Positions 1-8,170 of a stretch of 64,000 nucleotides of DNA are shown one piece after another. Made by a program: the position numbers and the translations under genes. Every line of letters starts with the position of its first letter. Position 1 is the first letter of the stretch. Source of the DNA: Limnothrix sp. FACHB-406 (GTDB lineage: Bacteria > Cyanobacteriota > Cyanobacteriia > CACIAM-69d); contig NZ_JACJSP010000001.1 of assembly GCF_014698235.1 (NCBI RefSeq), forward strand, positions 310,001-374,000, written 5' to 3'. The notes below the pieces were generated by a model. It was given only the letters and a program-made list of their open reading frames with translations. It was not told the DNA's origin and ran no database searches.

Positions 1-22
1 TTTATCGTTGCCGTCAGTGCAT

Positions 23-283
23 ATGAAACGAGATCTCGACAGTCTAGACAATTGTGAGCTGATTGATCGCAGTCCATCTCTACCATGGGTCGTCTATCGG
101 TTGGGACGGCCCAACCGCCACGGCCAGCGGTCGCGGATCCGTCAGGCCGCATTTACGAGCTACGTTCACGCTCAACTCTTCGTCCGGGGATTAATTGCCA
201 TTAATTCCGACTTGGCCCACTGCCTAGAAATTAAAAATTGCGAAGGGAGGTTACCCGATGATTCGATTGTTAGCCGTGCCTAA
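23..283 (+). CDS. Unknown small protein, first of three overlapping genes
   Basis: I do not recognise this protein of about 86 residues. The frame also opens at a TTG at 8 and a GTG at 17; ATG 23 is the first ATG, and the gene may begin before the window edge. It is basic in the middle (several Arg in residues 30-45) and has no membrane segment or signal peptide. Its 3' end overlaps the start of the next gene by 26 bp, and the ribosome-binding site of that gene (GGGAGG near 245) lies inside it, so the three genes are probably one translationally coupled operon. Function unknown. Confidence 0.5.
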   Translation: MKRDLDSLDNCELIDRSPSLPWVVYRLGRPNRHGQRSRIRQAAFTSYVHAQLFVRGLIAINSDLAHCLEIKNCEGRLPDDSIVSRA

Positions 284-635
284 GGTGAATCGTCTCCATT
301 GGCTCCATGCCTTGAGACCCGCTGGCCGGCTTTTACCGCTGCATCCTGGCGTACCGATCCGATCGGTGCGGCCTCGGCGGGATGTTCCCATCGGGGGTGA
401 GGCCGAATGCTGGTGCTATGAGTTGTCCGATCAAGAGCTGACCGATTGGCAGAAATCAATCTTGGTCAGGTCAATGGACCAGGAGGGGCTGGATCGAGAA
501 GCAACACTATGCAGGCTCGATCGCGGTTTCCCCGTGCCCGTTGCTGATGTCGATTTTGTCCAGATCGAAGCCAACGGGGCCATCCAAACGGTTGTGATGT
601 TCCCAATTGAAATACCGGAGGTCACCGTTTCATGA
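258..635 (+). CDS. Unknown protein, second of three coupled genes
   Basis: This 125-residue protein is not recognised. The ATG follows a good Shine-Dalgarno (GGGAGG) about 8 bp upstream, inside the previous gene. The N-terminal half is Arg/Pro rich and low in complexity; the C-terminal half (from about residue 50) is more acidic and looks like a small folded domain. The last codons overlap the next gene in an ATGA arrangement (ATG at 632, TGA at 633-635), a sign of translational coupling. No catalytic motif, membrane segment or signal peptide is visible. It may work with its two neighbours, but that is only inferred from the overlaps. Confidence 0.55.
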   Translation: MIRLLAVPKVNRLHWLHALRPAGRLLPLHPGVPIRSVRPRRDVPIGGEAECWCYELSDQELTDWQKSILVRSMDQEGLDREATLCRLDRGFPVPVADVDFVQIEANGAIQTVVMFPIEIPEVTVS

Positions 636-943
636 ATTCAGTGATTTGGGTGGGCGATCGCTTTTTGAATCTCGACTGGATTCGGCAAATCCATGCTGAG
701 GCAAGAACTGGCGAGCTGACCATCGTTTGGGCCGATGGGGACACCCTGAACCTCAGTGGCACGATGGCCGTGGGCTTGTTCCATGCGCTCAAGGAACGGT
801 GTGAGGGGAAAAACCTGGCGGTGGAAGTGATGCAAGATTTGCACACCGCTCTACCCGACTGGTTTCAGGAGCTTTGGGGCGTAGGTCAGTATCCGGAGCC
901 AGTGGAGTTGGAAAACAACATCCTAGACGACCTTGAGTTTTAG
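632..943 (+). CDS. Unknown acidic protein, third of three coupled genes
   Basis: A 103-residue acidic protein starting at the ATG that overlaps the previous stop by 4 bp. It begins with a beta-rich stretch (MNSVIWVGDRFLNLDWI), includes a VWADGDTLNLSG segment, and ends in an acidic tail (ENNILDDLEF). There are no transmembrane helices. The alternation of short strands resembles small conserved cyanobacterial proteins of unknown function, but I cannot name a family. A long hairpin follows the stop codon directly and probably ends the operon. Confidence 0.55.
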   Translation: MNSVIWVGDRFLNLDWIRQIHAEARTGELTIVWADGDTLNLSGTMAVGLFHALKERCEGKNLAVEVMQDLHTALPDWFQELWGVGQYPEPVELENNILDDLEF

Positions 944-947
944 ACAT

Positions 948-990
948 GCCCCAAACTTGCTCGGTCTGACTCACCGGGCAAGCTTGGGGC
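948..990 (+). terminator. Hairpin after the three-gene operon
   Basis: The arms at 948-960 and 978-990 (GCCCCAAACTTGC / GCAAGCTTGGGGC) pair with one mismatch, and CGGT/ACCG extends the stem inside. It starts 4 bp after the stop of the third unknown gene. There is no T-run after it, so it is either a T-less terminator or an RNA-stabilising structure. It also marks the left edge of the IS110 5' region. Confidence 0.5.
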
Positions 991-1067
991 AGCGTCCAAA
1001 CCTGCTCCAACCGTCTGGCGATCGCGCTCAGGGCCTGAGGCATGAACCGAGCTTTCGCGCTCTTTCT

Positions 1068-1196
1068 GATTCATAGGCTCGGCGCGATCAATTGACGGTT
1101 TAACCCACACAACCGGCCCATAACCAAAAGCCGGTAAATGCCTTAAGAGGGAATTGAGCTAGGCAACTGTCCCGGCTTTTGGGTGATTCATAGGCT
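1068..1196 (+). repeat. 12-bp direct repeat flanking the IS110 leader
   Basis: GATTCATAGGCT occurs at 1068-1079 and again at 1185-1196. The core CATAGGC occurs a third time at 2414-2420, across the transposase stop codon. Copies at the left edge, start and end of the transposase region could mark element ends or core recognition sites. This is inference from three occurrences only. Confidence 0.4.
1124..1182 (+). ncRNA. Candidate guide (bridge/seek-like) RNA hairpin upstream of the transposase
   Basis: Arms at 1124-1134 and 1172-1182 (CCAAAAGCCGG / CCGGCTTTTGG) form a perfect 11-bp stem. Inside it, TGCCT (1139-1143) pairs with AGGCA (1161-1165), leaving an internal loop (1135-1138 / 1166-1171) and a 17-nt apical loop (1144-1160). 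ACCGG at 1112-1116 could pair with CCGGT at 1131-1135 as an alternative fold. IS110 transposases are known to use an RNA encoded in the element's non-coding end, built of stems with internal loops that pair with target and donor. The position and shape here fit that, but transcription and guide pairing are not shown. Confidence 0.4.
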
Positions 1197-1230
1197 TGCT
1201 GTGTGGGGTCAACCAACACCCATTCATACC

Positions 1231-2418
1231 ATGCGAGTTATTGGTATTGACGTAAGCAAAGCATCGGTCACAGCTTGCGTTACAGACACCAGACCGACCG
1301 AACCTCGACAATTTTATTACGATGCAAAATTTCTGACCCTGCCCGCCAACGCGGCCGGCATTCGGGCCTTGCTCGACTTGGGGGCCGATGTGGCCGTGCT
1401 CGAACCGACCGGAGTTAATTACTCCAAACTCTGGGGGACTCAGCTCGCCCGCGCCGGTGTGCGGGTGGTGCTGGTCGGCCACAAGGAGCTGCGGGGTTAT
1501 CGTGCGGGCCATCTCGGATTACCCGATAAAGATGACGATGCTGATGCCTTGGCCCTGGCCTGCTACTACTGGGACTATTGCGACTCACCGCGGCGGTTTG
1601 TGTCCGATCGCACTGAGGCGATCGTGCAAATCAGGCGATTGGTGCTGAGACTTTGCCACCTCAACCGGGTGCAAAGTCCGATCGTTAATCGTCTGCGTCA
1701 GGATCTCGCGTGGCAATTCCCAGAGGTGGCCCATGTCAAATCAAGGCGGGTTTTGCTCTCAGATTTGCCGCCGCTTCTATGGAGCTGGATGGCTGGGCTG
1801 CGTCCGTCGGCCAAATATGATCGCCTGTACGCGGCGACCTGCGGGCTGGGATTGGATGAGCTGTCGCGCAACCATGCCGCGCGACTCTGCAATCTTCATG
1901 CTGAAGAATGCGCGATCGAACGTCAGCTTTACCAATATCTTCAGGCTCCTGACTTTGCACCCTATCGCAAGGTTTTCGCCCGATTTGGGTTTGGTATGCG
2001 GGTAGAGGCCTTACTGATTTCGCAGATTTACCCGATCGAGAACTACCTAGGGCCCGATGGGAAACCAGAGATCAAGATTCGCAAGGGTCGCAAGTCCGGT
2101 AACCCAACCAAGCGGCATCTCAGCCTGCGGAGATTTACCAAGGCCTTGGGCTGTGCTCCTGGGCGTGAAGAATCAGGCGACATGAAGCGCGTCCAGGTCG
2201 TTGGTGGATCTGATTTATGCCGCCGCGCTCTTTGGCAGTGGATCTTCACTCGGATCGAACCTGAGCGGGCCCGGCCGAAAAATCAAATTGGAAAGCTGCT
2301 GGGCGATCGGCTCGATCAAGAGAAGTCAACCAAGCCCATTAGGCTCGCTCGCTCCAGGTGCGCTGGCTACGCTGCCCGGTTGTTATTTTTCGAGCTGGTT
2401 GCATCCCTTATTACATAG
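1231..2418 (+). CDS. IS110 family (DEDD) transposase/recombinase
   Basis: A 395-residue DEDD recombinase from ATG 1231; the frame is open from GTG 1183, but that start lies directly against the hairpin. The N-terminal RuvC-like domain shows D7 (GIDVSK), E58 (AVLEPTG), and D102 and D105 (KDDDADALALA), at nearly the spacing of the catalytic residues known for IS621. The C-terminal Tnp_20-type domain (about 265-360) holds REESGDMKR, where the family's catalytic Ser lies in an SG pair. Such enzymes recombine DNA guided by an element-encoded RNA. The frame is intact. The C-terminal domain looks divergent, and this type may be immobile in some cyanobacteria. Confidence 0.85.
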   Translation: MRVIGIDVSKASVTACVTDTRPTEPRQFYYDAKFLTLPANAAGIRALLDLGADVAVLEPTGVNYSKLWGTQLARAGVRVVLVGHKELRGYRAGHLGLPDKDDDADALALACYYWDYCDSPRRFVSDRTEAIVQIRRLVLRLCHLNRVQSPIVNRLRQDLAWQFPEVAHVKSRRVLLSDLPPLLWSWMAGLRPSAKYDRLYAATCGLGLDELSRNHAARLCNLHAEECAIERQLYQYLQAPDFAPYRKVFARFGFGMRVEALLISQIYPIENYLGPDGKPEIKIRKGRKSGNPTKRHLSLRRFTKALGCAPGREESGDMKRVQVVGGSDLCRRALWQWIFTRIEPERARPKNQIGKLLGDRLDQEKSTKPIRLARSRCAGYAARLLFFELVASLIT

Positions 2419-2446
2419 GCAATGCTTTCAGTAATTTTGTGACCCC

Positions 2447-2478
2447 AAGCGATCGCTCGTATTTACGGGCGATCGCTT
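2447..2478. terminator. Strong hairpin built from two HIP1 octamers between convergent genes
   Basis: AAGCGATCGC at 2447-2456 pairs with GCGATCGCTT at 2469-2478; a T-G wobble and CGTA/TACG extend the stem to 14 bp around an ATTT loop. The arms are two GCGATCGC sites. It lies between the rightward transposase and leftward pedR, so it can terminate both. Confidence 0.6.
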
Positions 2479-2562
2479 TGCTGTGTCTGGATGTTGGTGC
2501 TGCGATGACTCGCTGCATTTATATTGACTAGAGGGAATCTGAAGAGTCATCGTCGGCTGTTC

Positions 2563-2844
2563 CTAGGAAGCCGTTGCGCGATCGTTTTCCACTTCCACGG
2601 GCGGCACGTTGGGCAATGTGCAGCAATTGACCTGATCTAGGCAAACCTTGCCCCACTGCAACGCCCAACGCACCAAAGCCACCCGATTTTCGGTTCTGGT
2701 TTTGGTCAAGATATTACTGATGTGGTTATCAACCGTTCGCTTGCTGATCTCTAACTGCTCCGCAATATCTTGGTTGGTTAAACCAGCAGCCACTAATTCA
2801 ACAATTTGCAGTTCGCGATCGGACAGGGAGATCCAGTTATCCAT
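2563..2844 (-). CDS. pedR: PedR-type LuxR-family redox regulator
   Basis: A 93-residue protein that is almost entirely a GerE/LuxR DNA-binding domain: SDRELQIVELVAAGLTNQDI, then ISKRTVDNHISNIL as recognition helix. There is no receiver domain. The C-terminal part (ALQWGKVCLDQVNCC) carries Cys68, Cys74 and Cys75. In Synechocystis PedR, a cysteine linked to thioredoxin switches DNA binding according to photosynthetic electron flow. ATG 2844 gives the family's usual length; an upstream in-frame start at 2925 would add 27 unrelated residues. The name rests on remembered similarity to small LuxR proteins of this type. Confidence 0.7.
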   Translation of the reverse strand: MDNWISLSDRELQIVELVAAGLTNQDIAEQLEISKRTVDNHISNILTKTRTENRVALVRWALQWGKVCLDQVNCCTLPNVPPVEVENDRATAS

Positions 2845-3027
2845 GGGACGGTAAGACTTTCCGTTTGTTGAATCCGTATATTTACTTATTTTCCCCCAGT
2901 TGCTTGGGGCCTGGGGAAGCGACAACCGGGCCGAGCGCCCCGTTGCTTCAGCAACTCAGATCCCTATGAGTGTACTTGACGATTCTTAACATGCCTATGG
3001 GGCACGGGCCGATCGATCCCAGCGGCC

Positions 3028-3846
3028 CTAAATCCAGCCCCGCAACCAGTAAGCCACCATCCCCACATATTCTTTAATGGCCCGAGTGGTGGCCCGCAAA
3101 TTATCCGCATCGGGCAAGAAATTCAACGCAATTCCCTCTGGAGAACTGCGCCGCTCACGCTCATCTTGATCACTAAAAAGAAAATCCGTGGGAGCCGCGA
3201 TCGCCTCAATTCCCAGCTTGCGAAAAATGGCGATCGAGCGCGGCATATGCATCGCTGAAGTCACCAACAACACCCGCCGCAACCGTTCCCGCTCCAAAAT
3301 CTTCTTCACCTCTTCGGCATTTTGGCGCGTGTTCAAGGAGTTGGGATCCTGCAACATGTCCTCGCTCGGAACTCCCATTACTCCCGCCAACTCCGCCATG
3401 GCCGCCGACTCCGGCTGACCGCCCCCGCCCCGCCAAGCAATTCGACCGCCACTAAAAATCAGCTTCGGAGCCTTGCGATCGCGATAGAGCTTCACCGCAT
3501 AGAGGGTGCGATCGCCCTCATCAGCCAGATCAATCCAAGGGCGAGGTGGCTCCGTGGACTTAATGCCCCCACCCAAAACCACGATCGCATCGGCCCGGGG
3601 CAGGTCACCGGAGCCGCCCGTTTGTTGCTGAAGCACCAGGGCCCGCGACTCCAGCGATCGGGTCAGGGCCACCGCCACCCACCCATTCGCCGCCGTCCAC
3701 AAAATCACCAGCGCCAAGGCCACCGCCCAAGCCGCCCAACGCCCGCGCCGCATTGACAGCAACACCAACGCCGCCACCATCAGAGCGCAACTTAGCCCCA
3801 GGGGATAAAAAAACAGTGGCAACAGCTTCGATAAAAACAAAAACAT
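3028..3846 (-). CDS. YdcF-like (DUF218) membrane-anchored protein
   Basis: Residues 1-60 contain two hydrophobic helices (MFLFLSKLLPLFFYPLG; then a Val/Leu-rich helix after RRGRW). The rest is a DUF218 domain: AIVVLGGG, then KLIFSGGR, a NTRQNAEE motif, and VLLVTSAMHMPRS. In this family (YdcF, SanA, ElyC) the domain is a Rossmann-like fold tied to cell-envelope functions, with no single proven reaction. The start at 3846 matches the usual N-terminus; in-frame ATGs at 3894/3891 would add 16 residues. It lies upstream of pedR on the same strand with about 180 bp between, so co-transcription is possible but not shown. Confidence 0.75.
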   Translation of the reverse strand: MFLFLSKLLPLFFYPLGLSCALMVAALVLLSMRRGRWAAWAVALALVILWTAANGWVAVALTRSLESRALVLQQQTGGSGDLPRADAIVVLGGGIKSTEPPRPWIDLADEGDRTLYAVKLYRDRKAPKLIFSGGRIAWRGGGGQPESAAMAELAGVMGVPSEDMLQDPNSLNTRQNAEEVKKILERERLRRVLLVTSAMHMPRSIAIFRKLGIEAIAAPTDFLFSDQDERERRSSPEGIALNFLPDADNLRATTRAIKEYVGMVAYWLRGWI

Positions 3847-4411
3847 GGGCAGCGATGGCAAGGGCAAAACAAGGACGAAAGCATAGTTCATCATTCATAA
3901 TTCGCCTTTGCTTGTCAATCGCCGTTTCAGTTCATAAGCCAGCATAAGACAATGAAATCGATGAGTAATTTTTAAAGGTTTGGCACAAAGTTTAAAGCAA
4001 TTCTTAAACAGGAATTCAACACAAAAATTACTGGAGCGAGTTGAGTTTTGATTTTGGGTTGATTTTCGGTAAAACTTAAGATTCAGATTAGATTTTCGGT
4101 TATCTATCATCAAAATTGTCAAAAATATTTAGGAAATCATTAATTAATTCAGCAAAAACCATTAAATATCGATCAGTTCATGATCGCATGAATCAAAGCA
4201 CTTAATACGGGCTTAACCATTCATTGAATAGAAATTAAATGAAAACCAAGCCAGTCAACTCAGTAAAATTCAAGCTATAATTATTGCCGATTATTTTCAG
4301 CCAATCGCTTTTGATTGGTTTTAATCACGCTCAGAGTAATTAAGATTACCCTTTTAATCGGTTTTCAGAATTAGTCTGCTGGATTGGCTCAATGAATTGA
4401 AATGGGATCCT
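3847..4411. other. AT-rich intergenic region
   Basis: About 560 bp of notably AT-rich DNA between the leftward ydcF-like gene and a rightward unknown gene. It must hold both promoters. I see no RNA gene, strong hairpin or convincing ORF. Confidence 0.6.
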
Positions 4412-4999
4412 ATGCAAACATCGATGACCTTGCCGGAACCGATAACCTTTGAAGCGGCGATCGAGCTAACGCAAGAATGGCTCGATCGCTGGGCTACTGG
4501 ATCCTGGACAACAACAGAATTCGCAACGGCGGCCGCTCAGTTAGTGGCCAATGTGGCCGGGGCCCGTGGTTTTTTTGTGGTCTATTTGACCGATGAGCGA
4601 TCGATTGTGGATCCTGCGCCGGAAGCCCTTGTGGTCACCCTCGCTCAATCGCCAGACCAAGTGTTGGAACTTTTGGTGAAAAACCTGGCCATGGCGGCGG
4701 CCATGGTGGTGATTCACGAGCGAGCGGGCGATGGGGCCATGGCTGACCAATCTCGCCGCACCAGCCGCCGATCGGGCAATTTGCTTCAGCAACTGGATCA
4801 GTATTTCGCCGCCCATCCGATCCTCCTGGCAAAAGCCGCCAGCCCTTCCATCACAGAGCTGCTGCACCAACTCCGAACCGCAGCCACCGAGCAAACCGGG
4901 CCCTTCGCTGACTTCCTGGAACGGTGGGGCTATGACGATTTGCAACGGCGGGCGATCGTGCGGGCGATCGAACATGTGGGTATGCAACCGGGTCGCTAG
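4412..4999 (+). CDS. Unknown cyanobacterial protein
   Basis: A 195-residue protein with no motif I can name. ATG 4412 is preferred; a TTG at 4397 would add five residues. Residues 10-100 look like an alpha/beta domain (ITFEAAIELTQEWLDRW, then GARGFFVVYLTDE), and the C-terminal half is helical, ending in FADFLERWGYDDLQRRAIV. There is no membrane segment or signal peptide. It stands alone between two AT-rich spacers, so context gives no hint. Codon use looks like that of neighbouring housekeeping genes, which supports real coding. Confidence 0.65.
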   Translation: MQTSMTLPEPITFEAAIELTQEWLDRWATGSWTTTEFATAAAQLVANVAGARGFFVVYLTDERSIVDPAPEALVVTLAQSPDQVLELLVKNLAMAAAMVVIHERAGDGAMADQSRRTSRRSGNLLQQLDQYFAAHPILLAKAASPSITELLHQLRTAATEQTGPFADFLERWGYDDLQRRAIVRAIEHVGMQPGR

Positions 5000-5705
5000 G
5001 GCAACGGCCAAGCGTTTTCGATCGAAAATCCGGCTAGCCACTCAACCGGCGGGGAAGTTTAGCCCCGATCGTCGCACTTGCCTGGGGTCTGGGGGCGATC
5101 AATCCCGATCGCTCAAATCCTCAACCCTGCGGGAGAACCCCATTGAGGCAAGGGGCTTCAACCCCTTGTCTTCCCTAAATTTCAAGCGCTATTACCCATA
5201 CTGATATCAACACTAAAACTTTGAGATTAATTTTTGAATTAATTTTGGGATTAATTTTTGAATTATTGTGCCCGTTGTTACCGGATTTGCCTTGTTTACG
5301 CTTGCTTGGGACTTTCGATGCAACTCCGTAAACTCGTTTGTTTTTTGGGTGCTTTTTTTAACCCAACACTTAGACCAATTAGCTTTTATTTTCTAATTGA
5401 TTATCTAGAATAATCGATCCTCGAAATCCATGACAAGCTCCAAAAAATAATTCGATGGGTAACCGAAAGTTATAAGATGCAAGGCTACCGACGGTAAAAC
5501 ACAGCCTCCACAGTCAAAAATCATTTTGACAATCTCTATCCATACCTTGGTGAATATCTGCGATTCATCAGTCAACTCATTCACAAATCAACCTATTCAC
5601 AAGTAAAGGCATCACAAGTCAGCTTAAAAAGCAATGGAGATCTCCCTGAAATTTCATCGGGCGATCGCCTGTTTGTGGTTTTTGCTTAACGAAAATTCAA
5701 AATCA
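5000..5705. other. Intergenic region with hairpin and AT-rich repeat
   Basis: About 700 bp with no convincing gene. CAAGGGG (5149-5155) and CCCCTTG (5162-5168) form a 7-bp hairpin that may terminate the upstream gene. A 17-bp direct repeat lies at 5225-5265. The second half is strongly AT-rich and should contain the promoter of the glycosyltransferase gene. Confidence 0.6.
5225..5265. repeat. 17-bp direct repeat, 24-bp period
   Basis: GATTAATTTTTGAATTA is present identically at 5225-5241 and 5249-5265. Confidence 0.85.
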
Positions 5706-7538
5706 ATGACACAAGAAACGATCGTGACCCGAAGCAAACAACCTTGGGGTAATCGTTGGCTCGCGTGGATTCTAGCCATGCTGGTTGGTGTGGGGGTTGT
5801 TCTCCGATTTAGCCATCTCGAAACCAAAGTGTATTGGGGTGATGAAGTATTCACCTCCTTTCGGATTGCGGGCTACACCCTCGCGGAAGTCAACCGGGAA
5901 CTACTGGATGAGCGCCCCCGCACCGTGGCTGAACTGCAAGCCACCTATCAGCAACCCCATGAGCAGCGATCAATGAATGACACCATTCGATCGCTCGCGG
6001 AAGATGACCCCCAACACCCCCCTTTTTTCTATGTATTCGCCAGGATTTGGGAACAAATTTTAGGCAGTGAATTGGGCACGAAACGCGCTTTTGCAGCCCT
6101 TTGCAGCCTATTGCTCATTCCAGCATCGGCCGGCATTGCTGTGGAATTATTTGGTAGTCAATTGGCTGGCTGGATTGCGGCGGCCATGGTTTCCCTGTCG
6201 CCATTTCACTTACTTTATGCCCAAGAAATGCGGGAGTATGGCCTTTGGGCTGCCATGATTGCTCTCACCGGTTGGCTGCTCTTGCGGGCACTCAGAACGG
6301 GTGGCGTTTGGGCTTGGGTCGGGTGGAGTTTATCGCTCACCCTGTTGCTCTATACCCATCTGTTTTCAGTCTTAATTGCTGGGGGATATTGCCTAGTTGC
6401 AACCTATTGGCTCTGGCGATCGAGTCAGTCTGTTCCGGCTGATCAATCTACTCTCACTCGATCATTTTCTGCGGCTAATCAATCCGCAATAACCGAGCAA
6501 GTTGCTTCGGCAAATGCTCCCCCAGTGCTACTGTCCAGGCAATGGCAATTCTTTGGAATCAGTACCCTCAGTGCTGGCGTTTTATTTTTGCCTTGGATCA
6601 TTGCCACTCTCCAAAACCTCAGCACCATTTCCCGCACTAACGGATTTACTGCCCAAGCCGTTCCTCTCAGCACATTGCTTTATAACTGGTGGCTAAATTT
6701 GGCCCGACCATTTGCAGATTGGGAGCCAACAGGACAGATTTTGAGCAACCCGATCGCGGCGCAGGGAATTGTCTTGGCTATTGCCATTTTGGTGGCCATT
6801 AGTTTTTGGAACTTGGCTTATCGTCAACCGCTGTTGAGTCGGTTGTTGTTGTGGGCAATGATGGGATCGCAGGGCTTGGCATTGGTGATTTTAGACCTCA
6901 GCCAAGGAGGATTTCGATCGGCCATTATTCGCTACCTTGCACCTTGTTATTTGGGCTTACAACTGACCATCACGGGCTATTTGTCAACGCTGTTGCTGCC
7001 AAATACTATTCCCGATCGCCCTGCTCAGCAAGCTCATCATTCATCCAAATTCTTGTTCATCAAGCAGAACATTGATCAGAACATTCATTACATTCATCGG
7101 CGGCTCATTGCCTATGGCCTTTTGGCTATCCTGTTGATCGCGGGCGGCAGTTCTTGCGCCATGATTTTGCCTGCCAATACTTGGTGGAACAAACAAGGGA
7201 GCTATGCAATTCCTCCCTTAGCTCAAGTCATTGAGCGCTATGAATCACCTTGGATTGTTGCTTACGACACCATGCCGCGCATGTTCTCCCTCAGCTATCA
7301 CCTCAATTCTCGGGTCGTGATGCAATTTATACATGCTCAGTCACCTGTAAATGTGCCCCCAAATTATGATCTGCTGTTGTTTCGTAGTTCCCTTGAGGTG
7401 CGCGATCGACTGCGGCGTTCTGGCTGGCAGCTCGATCGCCAATTTCAAACCAGCACCATCTATCCCTATCTATCTCCCCTGGACAAACAGGCTCAACTTT
7501 GGCTGGATTCGGCGCAGCGCAATTCCCTGCTTCCTTGA
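5706..7538 (+). CDS. Membrane glycosyltransferase, GT39/ArnT-like
   Basis: A 610-residue polytopic membrane protein. After the first helix comes an acidic loop with YWGDEVFTSFR, the position where GT39/ArnT/PMT enzymes keep the catalytic Asp-Glu, followed by QHPPFFYVFARIWEQILG, the typical HPP(L/F)Y motif of this family. About ten more helices follow, then a soluble C-terminal part (from about residue 510). Members move a sugar from a lipid carrier onto lipid or protein outside the membrane; acceptor unknown. ATG 5706 is chosen because it sits just ahead of a basic stretch; ATG 5634 would add a 24-residue extension. It is monocistronic by spacing. Confidence 0.75.
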   Translation: MTQETIVTRSKQPWGNRWLAWILAMLVGVGVVLRFSHLETKVYWGDEVFTSFRIAGYTLAEVNRELLDERPRTVAELQATYQQPHEQRSMNDTIRSLAEDDPQHPPFFYVFARIWEQILGSELGTKRAFAALCSLLLIPASAGIAVELFGSQLAGWIAAAMVSLSPFHLLYAQEMREYGLWAAMIALTGWLLLRALRTGGVWAWVGWSLSLTLLLYTHLFSVLIAGGYCLVATYWLWRSSQSVPADQSTLTRSFSAANQSAITEQVASANAPPVLLSRQWQFFGISTLSAGVLFLPWIIATLQNLSTISRTNGFTAQAVPLSTLLYNWWLNLARPFADWEPTGQILSNPIAAQGIVLAIAILVAISFWNLAYRQPLLSRLLLWAMMGSQGLALVILDLSQGGFRSAIIRYLAPCYLGLQLTITGYLSTLLLPNTIPDRPAQQAHHSSKFLFIKQNIDQNIHYIHRRLIAYGLLAILLIAGGSSCAMILPANTWWNKQGSYAIPPLAQVIERYESPWIVAYDTMPRMFSLSYHLNSRVVMQFIHAQSPVNVPPNYDLLLFRSSLEVRDRLRRSGWQLDRQFQTSTIYPYLSPLDKQAQLWLDSAQRNSLLP

Positions 7539-8170
7539 ACAGGCCTTCGATTGACCCAATCTCGATTGGGCGCAGTCAAACTCGATCAGTCTCAATGAAT
7601 CTCGATCCATTCCGACTCATCCAGACAAGTCGAAATTCATTGGGATTGATCCAACCCAGCTGCGTCAGGTTAAGGGGGAATTTACCGGATTCGGTCTGTG
7701 TCGCCTGTCTAGTTAGTTATCAGGAATTTTGAAGGATAATTAGACTCAAGGGGGTGAATTAGTGCTAGAACAAATTTAGGTTGTTGCAGGAATCTTCCAT
7801 GCGATCGACCATCGTCTAGCTCGTAATGGAGAAAGCACCAAGTTTGTTCTTCGTCTTTGCCGATTCGGATCACCCTCGAATTTAATTGCTTCGTAATGTA
7901 TAAAAAAGCTCTTTGTTATCACGGAAATAACAGTTAAATGGAAATTAATAGGCATTTTGGCAAAATCATCAGTGAGAATTGATACAACTCCTTCGTTCTA
8001 AATTTGCAGCACCCCTGAGCCGTTCCAGTCAGCAGCAGCGGATCCAGCAAAAAATCGATGAAAAAGCTTGAACCCCCAATGACAGCGATCGGGTCATTTT
8101 CTTAAAGATAGTAAGGCACTGATAGTTGCATAATCTTTCAAGGAATTAAACCTCCCAGGAATTAGTAGTC
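7539..8170. other. Intergenic region upstream of a large histidine kinase gene
   Basis: About 630 bp with no supported gene. The last 300 bp are AT-rich and probably hold the kinase promoter; AGGAATT just before ATG 8171 is a weak ribosome-binding site. The first 150 bp have several diverged CTCGAT repeats. No strong hairpin was found. Confidence 0.5.

Larger units (their letters stand above)
1068..2420 (+). mobile_element. IS110-type element, approximate limits
   Basis: The element is proposed from the DEDD transposase plus about 150 bp of structured upstream non-coding DNA. IS110 members normally lack terminal inverted repeats and target duplications, so the ends cannot be fixed here. The limits given are the outermost CATAGGC copies. 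A single copy is present in the window, so no comparison of copies is possible. It could also be an old, immobile copy. Confidence 0.35.

Noticed and set aside
5149-5168. CRISPR-like repeat
   Set aside because: A single CAAGGGG/CCCCTTG hairpin with no regular repeats or spacers.
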